Positions 18,236-28,351 of a DNA stretch of 64,000 nucleotides are shown in pieces; within the stretch, counting starts at the first letter, position 1, and the number at the start of each line of letters is the position of its first letter. The notes below the pieces were generated by a model that was not told where the DNA came from, did no database searches, and saw only the letters and a list, made by a program, of their open reading frames with translations. The position numbers and the translations under genes are program-made. This DNA is from Streptomyces sp. NRRL F-5123 (lineage in GTDB: Bacteria > Actinomycetota > Actinomycetes > Streptomycetales > Streptomycetaceae): contig NZ_JOHY01000003.1 in NCBI RefSeq assembly GCF_000721495.1, forward strand, positions 62,001 through 126,000, in the 5' to 3' direction.

Positions 18236-19765
18236 ATGACCGACGACTACCTGGTACGTATCGGCAGGCTCATCCGGGACGCCCGGCAGCACCGGAACTG
18301 GACGCAGACGCAGCTCGCGGAGGCCCTCGGCACCAGCCAGAGCGCGGTGAACCGGATCGAGCGTGGCAACCAGAACATCAGCCTTGAGATGATCGCCAGA
18401 ATCGGCGAGGCACTGGACAGCGAGATCGTGTCCCTCGGCTACGCCGGCCCGATGCATCTGAGGGTGGTGGGCGGCCGCCGGCTGTCCGGCTCCATCGACG
18501 TCAAGACCAGCAAGAACGCCGGTGTGGCGCTGCTGTGCGCGACGCTGCTGAACGCCGGCCGCACCACGCTCCGCCGGGTCGCCAGGATCGAGGAGGTCTA
18601 CCGCATCCTCGAAGTGCTCGGCAGCATCGGCGTGAAGGCCCGCTGGATCAACGACGGCAACGACCTGGAGATCGTGCCGCCCGCGACCCTCGACCTTGCC
18701 GCGATCGACACGGAGGCGGCCCGCCGCACGCGCAGCGTCATCATGTTCCTGGGCCCGCTGCTGCACCGGACCGACCGCTTCCGCATCCCTTACGCGGGCG
18801 GCTGCGACCTCGGCACCCGTACCGTCCAGCCGCACATGAACGCGCTGCGGCACTTCGGCCTCGACATCACCGCGACCGACGGCTCCTACCACGCCGAAGT
18901 GGCCGGCGGGATCACCCCGCACCGCCCGATCGTGCTGACCGAGCGCGGCGACACCGTGACCGAGAACGCGCTGATGGCCGCGGCCCGGCACGACGGGGTC
19001 ACCGTCATCCGCAACGCAAGCTCCAACTACATGGTCCAGGACCTGTGCTTCTTCCTGGAGGAGCTGGGCGTCCGGGTCGAGGGCATCGGCACCACGACGC
19101 TCACCGTGCACGGCGTCTCGCACATCGACCGCGACGTCGACTACGCCCCGTCCGAGGACCCGGTCGAGGCGATGAGCCTGCTCGCCGCGGCCGTCGTCAC
19201 CGAGTCCGAGCTGACGATCCGCCGGGTGCCGATCGAATTCCTGGAGATCGAGCTGGCGGTGCTGGAGGAGATGGGCCTGGACTTCGAGCTGGCCCCCGAA
19301 TACCGCGCGGACAACGGCCGCACCCGGCTGACCGACCTCACCGCGCGCCCCTCCAAGCTGCGCTCGCCGATCGACAAGATCCACCCGATGCCCTTCCCCG
19401 GGCTGAACATCGACAACGTGCCCTTCTTCGCGGCCATCGCCGCGACCGCGCAGGGTTCCACACTCATCCACGACTGGGTCTACGACAACCGGGCGATCTA
19501 CCTCACCGAGCTGACCCGGCTCGGCGCGTCCGTCAAGCTTCTCGACCCGCACCGCATCATGGTCGAGGGCCCGACCCGCTGGCGCGCCGCCGAGATGATG
19601 TGCCCGCCCGCGCTGCGCCCCGCCGTCGTCGTGCTGCTCGCGATGATGGCCGCCGAGGGCACCTCGGTGCTCCGCAACGTCTACGTGATCAACCGCGGCT
19701 ACGAGGACCTGGCGGAGCGCCTCAACTCGATCGGCGCCCAGATCGAGATCTTCCGCGACATCTGA
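18236..19765 (+). CDS. UDP-N-acetylglucosamine 1-carboxyvinyltransferase-like protein with N-terminal XRE helix-turn-helix
   Basis: This 509-residue fusion has a Cro/C1-type HTH at about residues 8-62 (WTQTQLAEALGTSQSAVNRI) and an EPSP-synthase/MurA fold from residue 73 on. MurA adds enolpyruvate to UDP-GlcNAc in the first committed step of peptidoglycan synthesis. Active-site positions look retained: K93-N94 in KTSKNAG, the PEP-binding Cys190 in AGGCDLGTRT, Asp in SEDPVEAM and Arg in INRGYEDL. Catalysis is therefore possible, but this is normally a second copy beside a plain MurA. The fused HTH suggests a regulator that senses PEP or UDP-GlcNAc, or an autoregulated enzyme. It corresponds to the type at SCO5998. 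It stands alone between a palindrome and a strong terminator. Confidence 0.85.
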   Translation: MTDDYLVRIGRLIRDARQHRNWTQTQLAEALGTSQSAVNRIERGNQNISLEMIARIGEALDSEIVSLGYAGPMHLRVVGGRRLSGSIDVKTSKNAGVALLCATLLNAGRTTLRRVARIEEVYRILEVLGSIGVKARWINDGNDLEIVPPATLDLAAIDTEAARRTRSVIMFLGPLLHRTDRFRIPYAGGCDLGTRTVQPHMNALRHFGLDITATDGSYHAEVAGGITPHRPIVLTERGDTVTENALMAAARHDGVTVIRNASSNYMVQDLCFFLEELGVRVEGIGTTTLTVHGVSHIDRDVDYAPSEDPVEAMSLLAAAVVTESELTIRRVPIEFLEIELAVLEEMGLDFELAPEYRADNGRTRLTDLTARPSKLRSPIDKIHPMPFPGLNIDNVPFFAAIAATAQGSTLIHDWVYDNRAIYLTELTRLGASVKLLDPHRIMVEGPTRWRAAEMMCPPALRPAVVVLLAMMAAEGTSVLRNVYVINRGYEDLAERLNSIGAQIEIFRDI

Positions 19766-19778
19766 CACAACGATGCCG

Positions 19779-19824
19779 CCGCACCCCGTCCGACCCACTG
19801 AGTGGTGGGTCGGACGGGGTGCGG
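19779..19824. terminator. Bidirectional terminator between HTH-MurA and the GH43 gene
   Basis: A perfect 19-bp stem (19779-19797 with 19806-19824) and an 8-base loop begin 13 bases after the HTH-MurA stop, between converging genes. Confidence 0.9.
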
Positions 19825-19921
19825 TCCGCGGTGGCAGCGGCGGGAAACGGCGCTCGGGCCCCGTTCGCCTGCTGTCGGGACGGACGGCCTCAGGCCGGCC
19901 GGTGCCGCGCAGCAGCCGGGG

Positions 19922-22048
19922 TCATGGCGTGGTCAGGTCGAAGCGACCGACGTTCACGGAACCGCCGAGGGACTGGGTGGCGTAGTCGAACAGGGCGAAA
20001 CGGTAGCCCATGAAGAACTGCCAGCTGCTGTCCATGGTGAAGGCGGATCCCAGGGGGGTGAAGTTCGATCCGTCGGTGCTGTAGGAGAAGCGTGCCTGGC
20101 GGCCGGAGCCCGGCCGGATGTCGGCGGTGGCACGCAACCAGATCTTCCCTCCGGACACAGGGGCGGAGGCCACTTCCGTGCCGGTCGCCGTGGTGTTCCA
20201 GTTGCCGTCCATGGTGATGTTGTCGACCATGGCCACCCGGGTCTGGCCGCCGTCGCGTCTGAGGCCGATCCAGGCCGAGGAGTTCCGCAGCATGGCCAGG
20301 CCCGCCCTGTCGCCGTCGTGCATCGCGGAGTAGTCCATCGTGACCGTCGCGGTGGAGGAAGGGCCGAGAATGCGGTGGGTGAGGGTGTTGCGGGCCGAGT
20401 AGAGGTCGCCGGTGACGGTCGCCGTCCGCAGCTGGAGGCCGTTGTTCACGGTGTACTTGGTCGTGTCGGGGTTGTGGTTCCACTCCCACTCCGGTCCGAG
20501 CGCGGTACCGCTGAAGGTATCGGTCCCGGTGGGGGGCTTCACCTGTTGCGTCGAGGCGGGGATGTTCGGCAGAGGATAGGACGAGCCCCACGCGTTGTTG
20601 ACGGTCTGCACGACCGGCCAGCCGTCGGACGTCCAGGTGACGGGGGCGAGGACCGGGACCCGACCGCCGGGGTAGGCGTCCTGGAAGGCCATGTAGTACC
20701 AGTCGCCGTTCTGCGTCTGCACCAGCCCTCCCTGGTGCGGCACGCCGCCCCCCGCGACCGGCCCGGGCAGGTCGAGCAGAACCTGGTGCATGGTGTAGGG
20801 GCCGAACGGACCGCTGGTCGACTTCAGGATGTACTGGCCGTTGGCCGGCCTGGTCAGGAAGATGTAGTAGTTCCCGTTGATCTTGTACATCCGCGAGCCC
20901 TCGAGCGTCCCGACGCTGGACGGAGTGGTGAACACCTGCTGGGTGCGCACCTGGGTCCGTCCGTCGGCCGACAACTGGGCCACGCTGATGTTGGTGTTGC
21001 CGTACGAGACGTACATGGTGTCGTCGTCGTCGATCATCAGCCCGGCGTCGTAGTAGCAGTTGTCGATCGTGGTGCGCCTGCTCCACGGGCCCTCCACCGA
21101 AGTGGCCGTGTAGATGTACGTCTTGTCGAAGTCGATGCAACCGCCCCAGTAGAACGTCTTGTCGCTCTTGCGGTAGTTGAGGAACGAGGCCCACACTCCG
21201 CGTACGTAACCGCGGCCGCCGTTCAGGTCGTACTTCGACCCGAAGTCCAGCGAGGGCACCGAGTGGCCGGCGAACTCCCAGTGGACCAGGTCGTACGAAC
21301 GCAGGATCGGCGCGCCCGGCGAGTAGTGCATGGTGGAGGCCGAGTAGTAGTACGTGTCGCCGACCCGGAAGACGTCCGCGTCGGCCAGGTCCTCCCACAG
21401 GACCGGATTGCTGTACTGCCCGGTCGGCGGCGTGGTGGTGCCCAGGGGGCTGAGCCTCCAGTGCTGGTTGGCGCCGCCGGTGGAGTCCCACACCTGGACC
21501 GCGGTGCCGTTGGCAGTCTGGCTGCCGGGCGTCTCCAGGGCCCGGCCGGAGGCGACGTTGACCAGCGTGTACGTGCCGTCGCTGTTCTGGCCGACCCGCC
21601 AGCGCTGGTTCGTACCGCCGTTGCCGTCCCACACCTCCACCTTGGTGCCGTTGGCCGTCTGTCCGCCCGGCTCGTCCAGCACCCGGCCGCTGGCCAGATT
21701 CGTCAGCGTGTATGTGCCGTCGCTGTTCTGGCCGAACCGCCACTGCTGGTTCGTACCGCCGTTGCCGTCCCACACCTCCACCTTGGTGCCGTTGGCCGTC
21801 TGCCCGCCCGGCTCGTCCAGCACCCGGCCCGCCGCGACGTTCGACACCGTGTACACCGTGCCGGGCACCACGTCCGCGGAAGCGGGCTGGACACCCGCCA
21901 GACCTGCCGCCCCGGCCAGCAGCAGCGGTGCGACGACCAGAGCGGCGCGGCGGCTCGGCCGCCTCATGAGGCGCCGGCCCGGCGGTCCCGGCTTCGGACG
22001 GCGTCGTCCTGGCGAGCGCCTCGCCCTGGCCCATGGCAGCAAGAGCAT
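19922..22048 (-). CDS. Secreted glycoside hydrolase family 43 with N-terminal ricin-type lectin repeats
   Basis: This is a 708-residue exported enzyme. The start at 22048 has AGAGGAG 6 bases upstream and gives a long Arg-rich signal peptide with RRPSRRAALVV (possibly Tat) ending near QPASA. Residues about 62-205 are three 47-residue ricin-B-lectin repeats (GRVLDEPGGQTANGTKVEVW). The five-bladed GH43 domain follows (about 215-500): catalytic base Asp in DLADADVFR, second Asp in YYDAGLMIDDD, acid Glu in GTLEGSRMY. The C-terminal 180 residues (GTDTFSGTALGPEWEWNHNP onward) form the beta-sandwich usual in xylosidase/arabinofuranosidase GH43 enzymes. The likely substrate is xylan or arabinan side chains. 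It diverges from the GH59-like gene. Confidence 0.85.
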   Translation of the reverse strand: MLLLPWARARRSPGRRRPKPGPPGRRLMRRPSRRAALVVAPLLLAGAAGLAGVQPASADVVPGTVYTVSNVAAGRVLDEPGGQTANGTKVEVWDGNGGTNQQWRFGQNSDGTYTLTNLASGRVLDEPGGQTANGTKVEVWDGNGGTNQRWRVGQNSDGTYTLVNVASGRALETPGSQTANGTAVQVWDSTGGANQHWRLSPLGTTTPPTGQYSNPVLWEDLADADVFRVGDTYYYSASTMHYSPGAPILRSYDLVHWEFAGHSVPSLDFGSKYDLNGGRGYVRGVWASFLNYRKSDKTFYWGGCIDFDKTYIYTATSVEGPWSRRTTIDNCYYDAGLMIDDDDTMYVSYGNTNISVAQLSADGRTQVRTQQVFTTPSSVGTLEGSRMYKINGNYYIFLTRPANGQYILKSTSGPFGPYTMHQVLLDLPGPVAGGGVPHQGGLVQTQNGDWYYMAFQDAYPGGRVPVLAPVTWTSDGWPVVQTVNNAWGSSYPLPNIPASTQQVKPPTGTDTFSGTALGPEWEWNHNPDTTKYTVNNGLQLRTATVTGDLYSARNTLTHRILGPSSTATVTMDYSAMHDGDRAGLAMLRNSSAWIGLRRDGGQTRVAMVDNITMDGNWNTTATGTEVASAPVSGGKIWLRATADIRPGSGRQARFSYSTDGSNFTPLGSAFTMDSSWQFFMGYRFALFDYATQSLGGSVNVGRFDLTTP
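21440..21862 (-). repeat. Three tandem 141-bp lectin-repeat units within the GH43 gene
   Basis: The unit beginning GCTGTTCTGGCCGA recurs with a 141-base (47-codon) period (at 21581 and 21722), with a third more diverged unit toward 21440. The two outer units (near the protein N-terminus) are almost identical over more than 100 bases, which suggests recent duplication or gene conversion. Confidence 0.8.
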
Positions 22049-22433
22049 GCCGGTCTCCTCTCACGATGGGGAAGAAGTGGGATTCGCTCCGGAATCCGCA
22101 TCCGTGCCTGCGCAGCGCTCTCTTCGCCGGCAAGGATGCGCGGCGACACGAGGCGCGTCCGGGCGGTCGTCCTCCTCGGACCTTGGTGGGGCCGTCGGGC
22201 CGCTCTCCAGGGGGTGGGGGGAGAGAGCGACGAGGAAGAGGCGACGAGACATCCCATGTCGCTCTACGGATCCCATGCGGACTGACTCGGTGTCAATAGG
22301 TGTTCGCCAACCCCCGCAGCCCGGACGAGCCCCACAGAAGGCCGAACCGCCGGAGATTCATCCCATGGCATCGCACCACCTGCAGGAAAGCACCGAATCA
22401 AACATGATCGAACAACAAGGTCGGACAAAACCC

Positions 22434-22462
22434 TTGACCTGCGATCACGGCGTTCCTACGAT
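22434..22462 (+). promoter_or_regulatory. Sigma-70-like promoter for the GH59-like gene
   Basis: TTGACC (22434-22439) and TACGAT (22457-22462) are separated by exactly 17 bases. Transcription would start near 22470 and leave a leader of about 228 bases that includes the strong hairpin downstream. Confidence 0.6.
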
Positions 22463-22563
22463 CGGCCACCGCTGAGGCAACACGGGCCCCAAGTGCACCG
22501 GCGACCACGAAGGGTGGCCGCTTCGGGCCCGCCAACTGCGGGCGCTCCACGGCGGAGAACGGC

Positions 22564-22599
22564 CCCCGCGCGCAGGGGAGCGTTCCCCTGCGCGCGGGG
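22564..22599 (+). terminator. Strong hairpin in the leader of the GH59-like gene (attenuator candidate)
   Basis: CCCCGCGCGCAGGGGA pairs perfectly with its complement across the tetraloop GCGT. No gene ends nearby on either strand, so it is not an ordinary end-of-gene terminator. It lies between the predicted promoter and the start codon. Confidence 0.5.
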
Positions 22600-22694
22600 C
22601 GGCGGGGCGGTACACGGACACGCATCGACTCACGGCTCGACTCCGGCGCCCACGAGCCGGTGCTGGGCCTCAACCTCGGAAAAGGGACCGGTGA

Positions 22695-25124
<2,430 letters not shown>

Positions 25125-25143
25125 CCCCCCACTGACGCGGTGC

Positions 25144-25166
25144 GGCGCCCGGCAACGCCGGGCGCC
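25144..25166 (+). terminator. Terminator after the GH59-like gene
   Basis: GGCGCCCGGC and GCCGGGCGCC form a perfect 10-bp stem with the loop AAC, 19 bases after the stop. The remaining 230 bases up to the cold-shock gene show no gene. Confidence 0.75.
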
Positions 25167-25395
25167 CCCGTGGCCCCCGGGCGTACCTGGGGATCCTGGC
25201 CCTGCGGCACCGACCGACCGTGCTGCGGGGCCAGACAGGCAAGCCGCACCCCACCTGGCCCGGGAGGACCGCACAGCCGACCCGCGGCCCGGGTCGGCGC
25301 GCGCCGAGTCGTCCCTTCCGCGACGTCTGGCCCCCGCGCCCCCTGGTGCCGGGAGGTCGCGCACCCGCGGCCCGGCATTCGCCGGGGCCGCCGGA

Positions 25396-25815
25396 TCAGT
25401 CCTCGACCCAGCCGTGGCCGCGGGCGAAATCCACCGCGCGGCGCCGGATCTGGAGGATCTGCTCGCCGGTGAGGGAGGGGGCCGCCACAAGCAGGGCCTC
25501 GGTGAACTCACGGGTGAAATCCTCCCGGGAGAGCACGTCGCACATCGGCTCGCCGTCGACGACCGGGCCGGAGATCCCGGGCGCGTGGCCCTCGGCCGGC
25601 GGCCGCTCGGCGCCCTCGGCGAGGCGTACGGACGAGGCCTTCAGACCGCGGTCGCCCTCCTCGATCTCGAACTCGACCTGCAGTCCGGAGCGAAGGTACG
25701 ACTCCGGGATCAGCAGATCGTTGACGTGCAGGAAGACGTCCTCACCGCCGAACGCCGGAGCAATGAACCCGTAACCCCGGGCACTGTCGAAACGCAGCAC
25801 TCGACCGGCAACCAC
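25396..25815 (-). CDS. Cold-shock-domain protein with C-terminal extension
   Basis: This 139-residue protein has an N-terminal cold-shock OB domain (about 1-65). RNP1-like GYGFIAP and RNP2-like DVFLHVNDL are visible; classical Csp proteins read KGFGFI and VFVHFS. The C-terminal half (SREDFTREFTEALLVAAPSLTGEQILQIRRRAV) is helical and of unknown function. The likely role is binding single-stranded RNA or DNA. The GTG start at 25815 has a G-rich run 5 bases upstream; the longer frame toward 26052 is not conserved in character. Its promoter is visible upstream. Confidence 0.8.
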   Translation of the reverse strand: MVAGRVLRFDSARGYGFIAPAFGGEDVFLHVNDLLIPESYLRSGLQVEFEIEEGDRGLKASSVRLAEGAERPPAEGHAPGISGPVVDGEPMCDVLSREDFTREFTEALLVAAPSLTGEQILQIRRRAVDFARGHGWVED

Positions 25816-25825
25816 AGCGACCCCC

Positions 25826-25847
25826 ACCCGACACGAACCCGACACGA
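25826..25847. repeat. 11-bp tandem repeat in the leader of the cold-shock gene
   Basis: ACCCGACACGA occurs twice in tandem (25826-25836, 25837-25847) with a third degenerate copy to 25857. It lies between the predicted transcription start and the start codon, directly before the ribosome binding site. Confidence 0.55.
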
Positions 25848-25857
25848 ACCCGGCACC

Positions 25858-25887
25858 ATCGTATCGAGCACGCGATCGCAGCGTCAT
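25858..25887 (-). promoter_or_regulatory. Promoter of the cold-shock-domain gene
   Basis: On the gene strand ATGACG (25887-25882) and TACGAT (25863-25858) are spaced 18 bases apart, placing the transcript start near 25850 and giving a leader of about 35 bases. Confidence 0.5.
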
Positions 25888-26174
25888 CCGCCCGGTGGAC
25901 AAACGGGCGCGCCCGGCGCGGGAAGCAGTGCGAAGGTTCCCGTACACCCCCGGCGCGCGGAGGCGTACGCCGGAGCGCTCTGCCTCAACTCGCATGTTTA
26001 CACCACCAGTTGCGCGTAGCTCCCCCTTTCGCGCCATACCCGGCGGCACCACCCGCTGCTTGACTTGATCCCGCGGGTGGCCACCGGGCCGGCGGCTCAG
26101 GCGCCGTAAGGGCGGCGGCGTCCGCGGGAAGATCCGGATCGGCCCCGCGGCCGAGTGACCGAGTGGAGTACGCG
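25888..26174. other. Intergenic region upstream of the terpene cassette
   Basis: I see no gene here. In particular there is no remnant of the cyclic-nucleotide-binding (family 2 encapsulin) gene that often precedes 2-methylisoborneol synthase genes. A TTGACT at about 26060 is a possible -35 for the terpene operon, but no good -10 follows. Confidence 0.5.
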
Positions 26175-27230
26175 ATGAGCGCCCCCGCGAACGCCGGGCC
26201 CCGGCGCCCGCTGCCCGGGCCGCCGGTTCTCCGGCCCGCCGGCCTGCGCCGCCGCGGGGTGATCCCCGGCATCAGGCACCGACCCGTGCCTCCCGCCGAC
26301 CCGCAGAAGGCCGCGGCCGTCGACGAGCGGCTGGAGGCGTGGGCGCGCGAGCTGGACCTCTTCCCGCCGTCCTGGAACGGCGACTTCGCGGGCTTCCAGT
26401 TCGGCCGGGCGGTGGTGCTCCAGCACCCGAACGCCCTCGACCTGGACCGTCTGACGGTCGCCGGCGAGCTGCTGCTCGCGGAGAACCTGGTCGACAGCTG
26501 CTACTGCGAGGAGGACGAGGGCCGCGGCGCCTCCCGGCACGGCCTGGGCGGCCCGCTGCTGCTGGCGCAGTCCGCGATCGACCCCTTCCACGGCACCCCG
26601 GAGCTGGAGCGGGAATGGCAGCGCGGGGTGCAGGCGGACGGCCCGCTGCGCTCGTACCACTGGGCGATGAAGGACCTCGGGCGCTTCGCCACCCCGAGCC
26701 AGACCGACCGCTTCGTGCACGACATCGCCCGGCTGCACCTGGGGTATCTGGCCGAGGCCGCCTGGGCCGAGACGCGCCACGCCCCCCAGGTGTGGGAGTA
26801 CGTGGTGATGCGGCAGTTCAACAACTTCCGCCCGTGCCTGTCGATCGTGGACGCGGTCGACGGCTACGAGCTGCCCGAGGCCCTCTACGCGCGCCCCGAG
26901 ATCCAGCGGATCACGGCCCTGGCCTGCAACGCGACGACGATCGTCAACGACCTCTACTCCTTCGCCAAGGAGCTGGAGAGCGACCCCGACCACCTCAACC
27001 TGCCGCAGGTGGTGGCCCGCAACGAGGGCCGCGGGCTCAAGCACGCCTATTTCCGCAGCATCGAGATCCACAACCAGGTGATGGACGCCTTCGAGGAGGA
27101 GGCCGCGGCGCTGTCGCTGACCTCGCCGCTGGTCGGCCGCTACGCCCAGGGCCTGTCCGACTGGGTGGCCGGCAACCACGAGTGGCACGCGACCAACAGC
27201 CACCGCTACCACCTGCCCCACTACTGGTGA
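26175..27230 (+). CDS. Terpene synthase of the 2-methylisoborneol synthase family
   Basis: This 351-residue class I cyclase has the NSE metal triad as NDLYSFAKE and ends with the family's NHEWHATNSHRYH. It pairs with the methyltransferase downstream, so the substrate is most likely 2-methylgeranyl diphosphate (C11). Two points are odd. The Asp-rich motif that reads DDHYCDD in known 2-methylisoborneol synthases is DSCYCEE here, keeping only the first Asp. The N-terminal Pro-rich arm is short, so the protein is shorter than the usual 400 or more residues. The product may therefore be 2-methylisoborneol, 2-methylenebornane or another C11 alcohol or hydrocarbon. The ATG has GGAG 8 bases upstream. 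Confidence 0.85.
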   Translation: MSAPANAGPRRPLPGPPVLRPAGLRRRGVIPGIRHRPVPPADPQKAAAVDERLEAWARELDLFPPSWNGDFAGFQFGRAVVLQHPNALDLDRLTVAGELLLAENLVDSCYCEEDEGRGASRHGLGGPLLLAQSAIDPFHGTPELEREWQRGVQADGPLRSYHWAMKDLGRFATPSQTDRFVHDIARLHLGYLAEAAWAETRHAPQVWEYVVMRQFNNFRPCLSIVDAVDGYELPEALYARPEIQRITALACNATTIVNDLYSFAKELESDPDHLNLPQVVARNEGRGLKHAYFRSIEIHNQVMDAFEEEAAALSLTSPLVGRYAQGLSDWVAGNHEWHATNSHRYHLPHYW

Positions 27231-27328
27231 GCGGGCCCTGCCGCAACGGCGGGCGGGTTCACCGCGGGCGACACTCCGTGCCCGCACCCATATCAGTACA
27301 CCGGTACCAGCACCGCTAGGAGCCACCG

Positions 27329-28201
27329 TTGGCCATCCCCCAGTCCGGCGCCACCGTCTCGCTGCCCGCCCAGTCGACGTACCAGTCCCGCGTCGCGGAC
27401 TACTGGAACGCCGAGGAGAATCCGGTCAATCTCGAACTCGGCAAGATCGACGACCTCTACCACCACCACTACGGGGTCGGTGACGTCGACTGGTCCGTGG
27501 TGGACGAGCCGGACGCGGCGCGGCGGCAGCAACGGGTGACCGCCGAGCTGCACCGTCTGGAGCACGCGCAGGCGGAACTCCTCGCGTCGCACCTCGGGCC
27601 GCTCTCCCCCGCCGACCGGGTCTTCGACGCCGGCTGCGGGCGCGGCGGAGGCAGCGTGGTGGCGAACCAGCGCTACGGCTGCCACGCCGACGGTGTGACG
27701 CTCTCCACCAAGCAGGCGGACTTCGCCAACGAGCAGGCGCGCGCCCGCGGCATCGACGGCAAGGTGCGCTACCACCACCGCAACATGCTGGACACCGGCT
27801 TCGAAACCGGCGGTTACGCGGCCTCGTGGAACAACGAGTCGACCATGTACGTCGAGCTCGACCTGCTCTTCGCCGAGCACTCCCGGCTGCTGCGCCGGGG
27901 TGGCCGCTACGTGGTGGTCACCGGCTGCTACAACGACACCTACGGGCGCGCCTCGCGCGAGGTGTCACTGATCAACGCGCACTACATCTGCGACATCCAC
28001 CCGCGGTCGGAGTACTTCCGCGCGATGGCCCGGCACCGCCTCGTACCCGTGCACGTGGAGGACCTGACGCCGGCCACGATCCCGTACTGGGAGCTGCGCA
28101 AGACCGCCGACCACCTGGTGACGGGGATCGAGGACGCCTTCCTCGACGCCTACCGGAACGGCAGCTTCCAGTACCTGCTGATCGTGGCCGACCGTGTCTG
28201 A
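27329..28201 (+). CDS. Geranyl diphosphate 2-C-methyltransferase
   Basis: This 290-residue SAM-dependent methyltransferase adds a methyl to C2 of geranyl diphosphate to make the C11 precursor. SAM motif I is VFDAGCGRGGGS, followed by GVTLSTKQADFANEQA and the SWNNESTMYV region; YELR/WELRKTADH is also family-like. It uses a TTG start with AGGAG 6 bases upstream. It lies 98 bases after the terpene synthase in one operon and is followed by a convergent terminator. Assignment is by similarity to the GPPMT proteins of the 2-methylisoborneol pathway; sterol-type C-methyltransferases are the nearest alternatives. Confidence 0.88.
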   Translation: MAIPQSGATVSLPAQSTYQSRVADYWNAEENPVNLELGKIDDLYHHHYGVGDVDWSVVDEPDAARRQQRVTAELHRLEHAQAELLASHLGPLSPADRVFDAGCGRGGGSVVANQRYGCHADGVTLSTKQADFANEQARARGIDGKVRYHHRNMLDTGFETGGYAASWNNESTMYVELDLLFAEHSRLLRRGGRYVVVTGCYNDTYGRASREVSLINAHYICDIHPRSEYFRAMARHRLVPVHVEDLTPATIPYWELRKTADHLVTGIEDAFLDAYRNGSFQYLLIVADRV

Positions 28202-28264
28202 CCCGGTGCGACGCCACCTGGCATCGGCTGACACCGTCTGACACCCGCTGACGCCGTCACACGC

Positions 28265-28308
28265 CGCCCTCGTGGCCGGGCCCCGGACCGGGCCCGGCCA
28301 CGAGGGCG
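28265..28308. terminator. Bidirectional terminator between the terpene cassette and argF
   Basis: A perfect 19-bp stem (28265-28283 with 28290-28308) and a 6-base loop lie between converging genes. Confidence 0.9.
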
Positions 28309-28351
28309 CTGCCGGGCCGGCGGCTTCGGGCCCGGGGCCTCGGGCCGCGCC

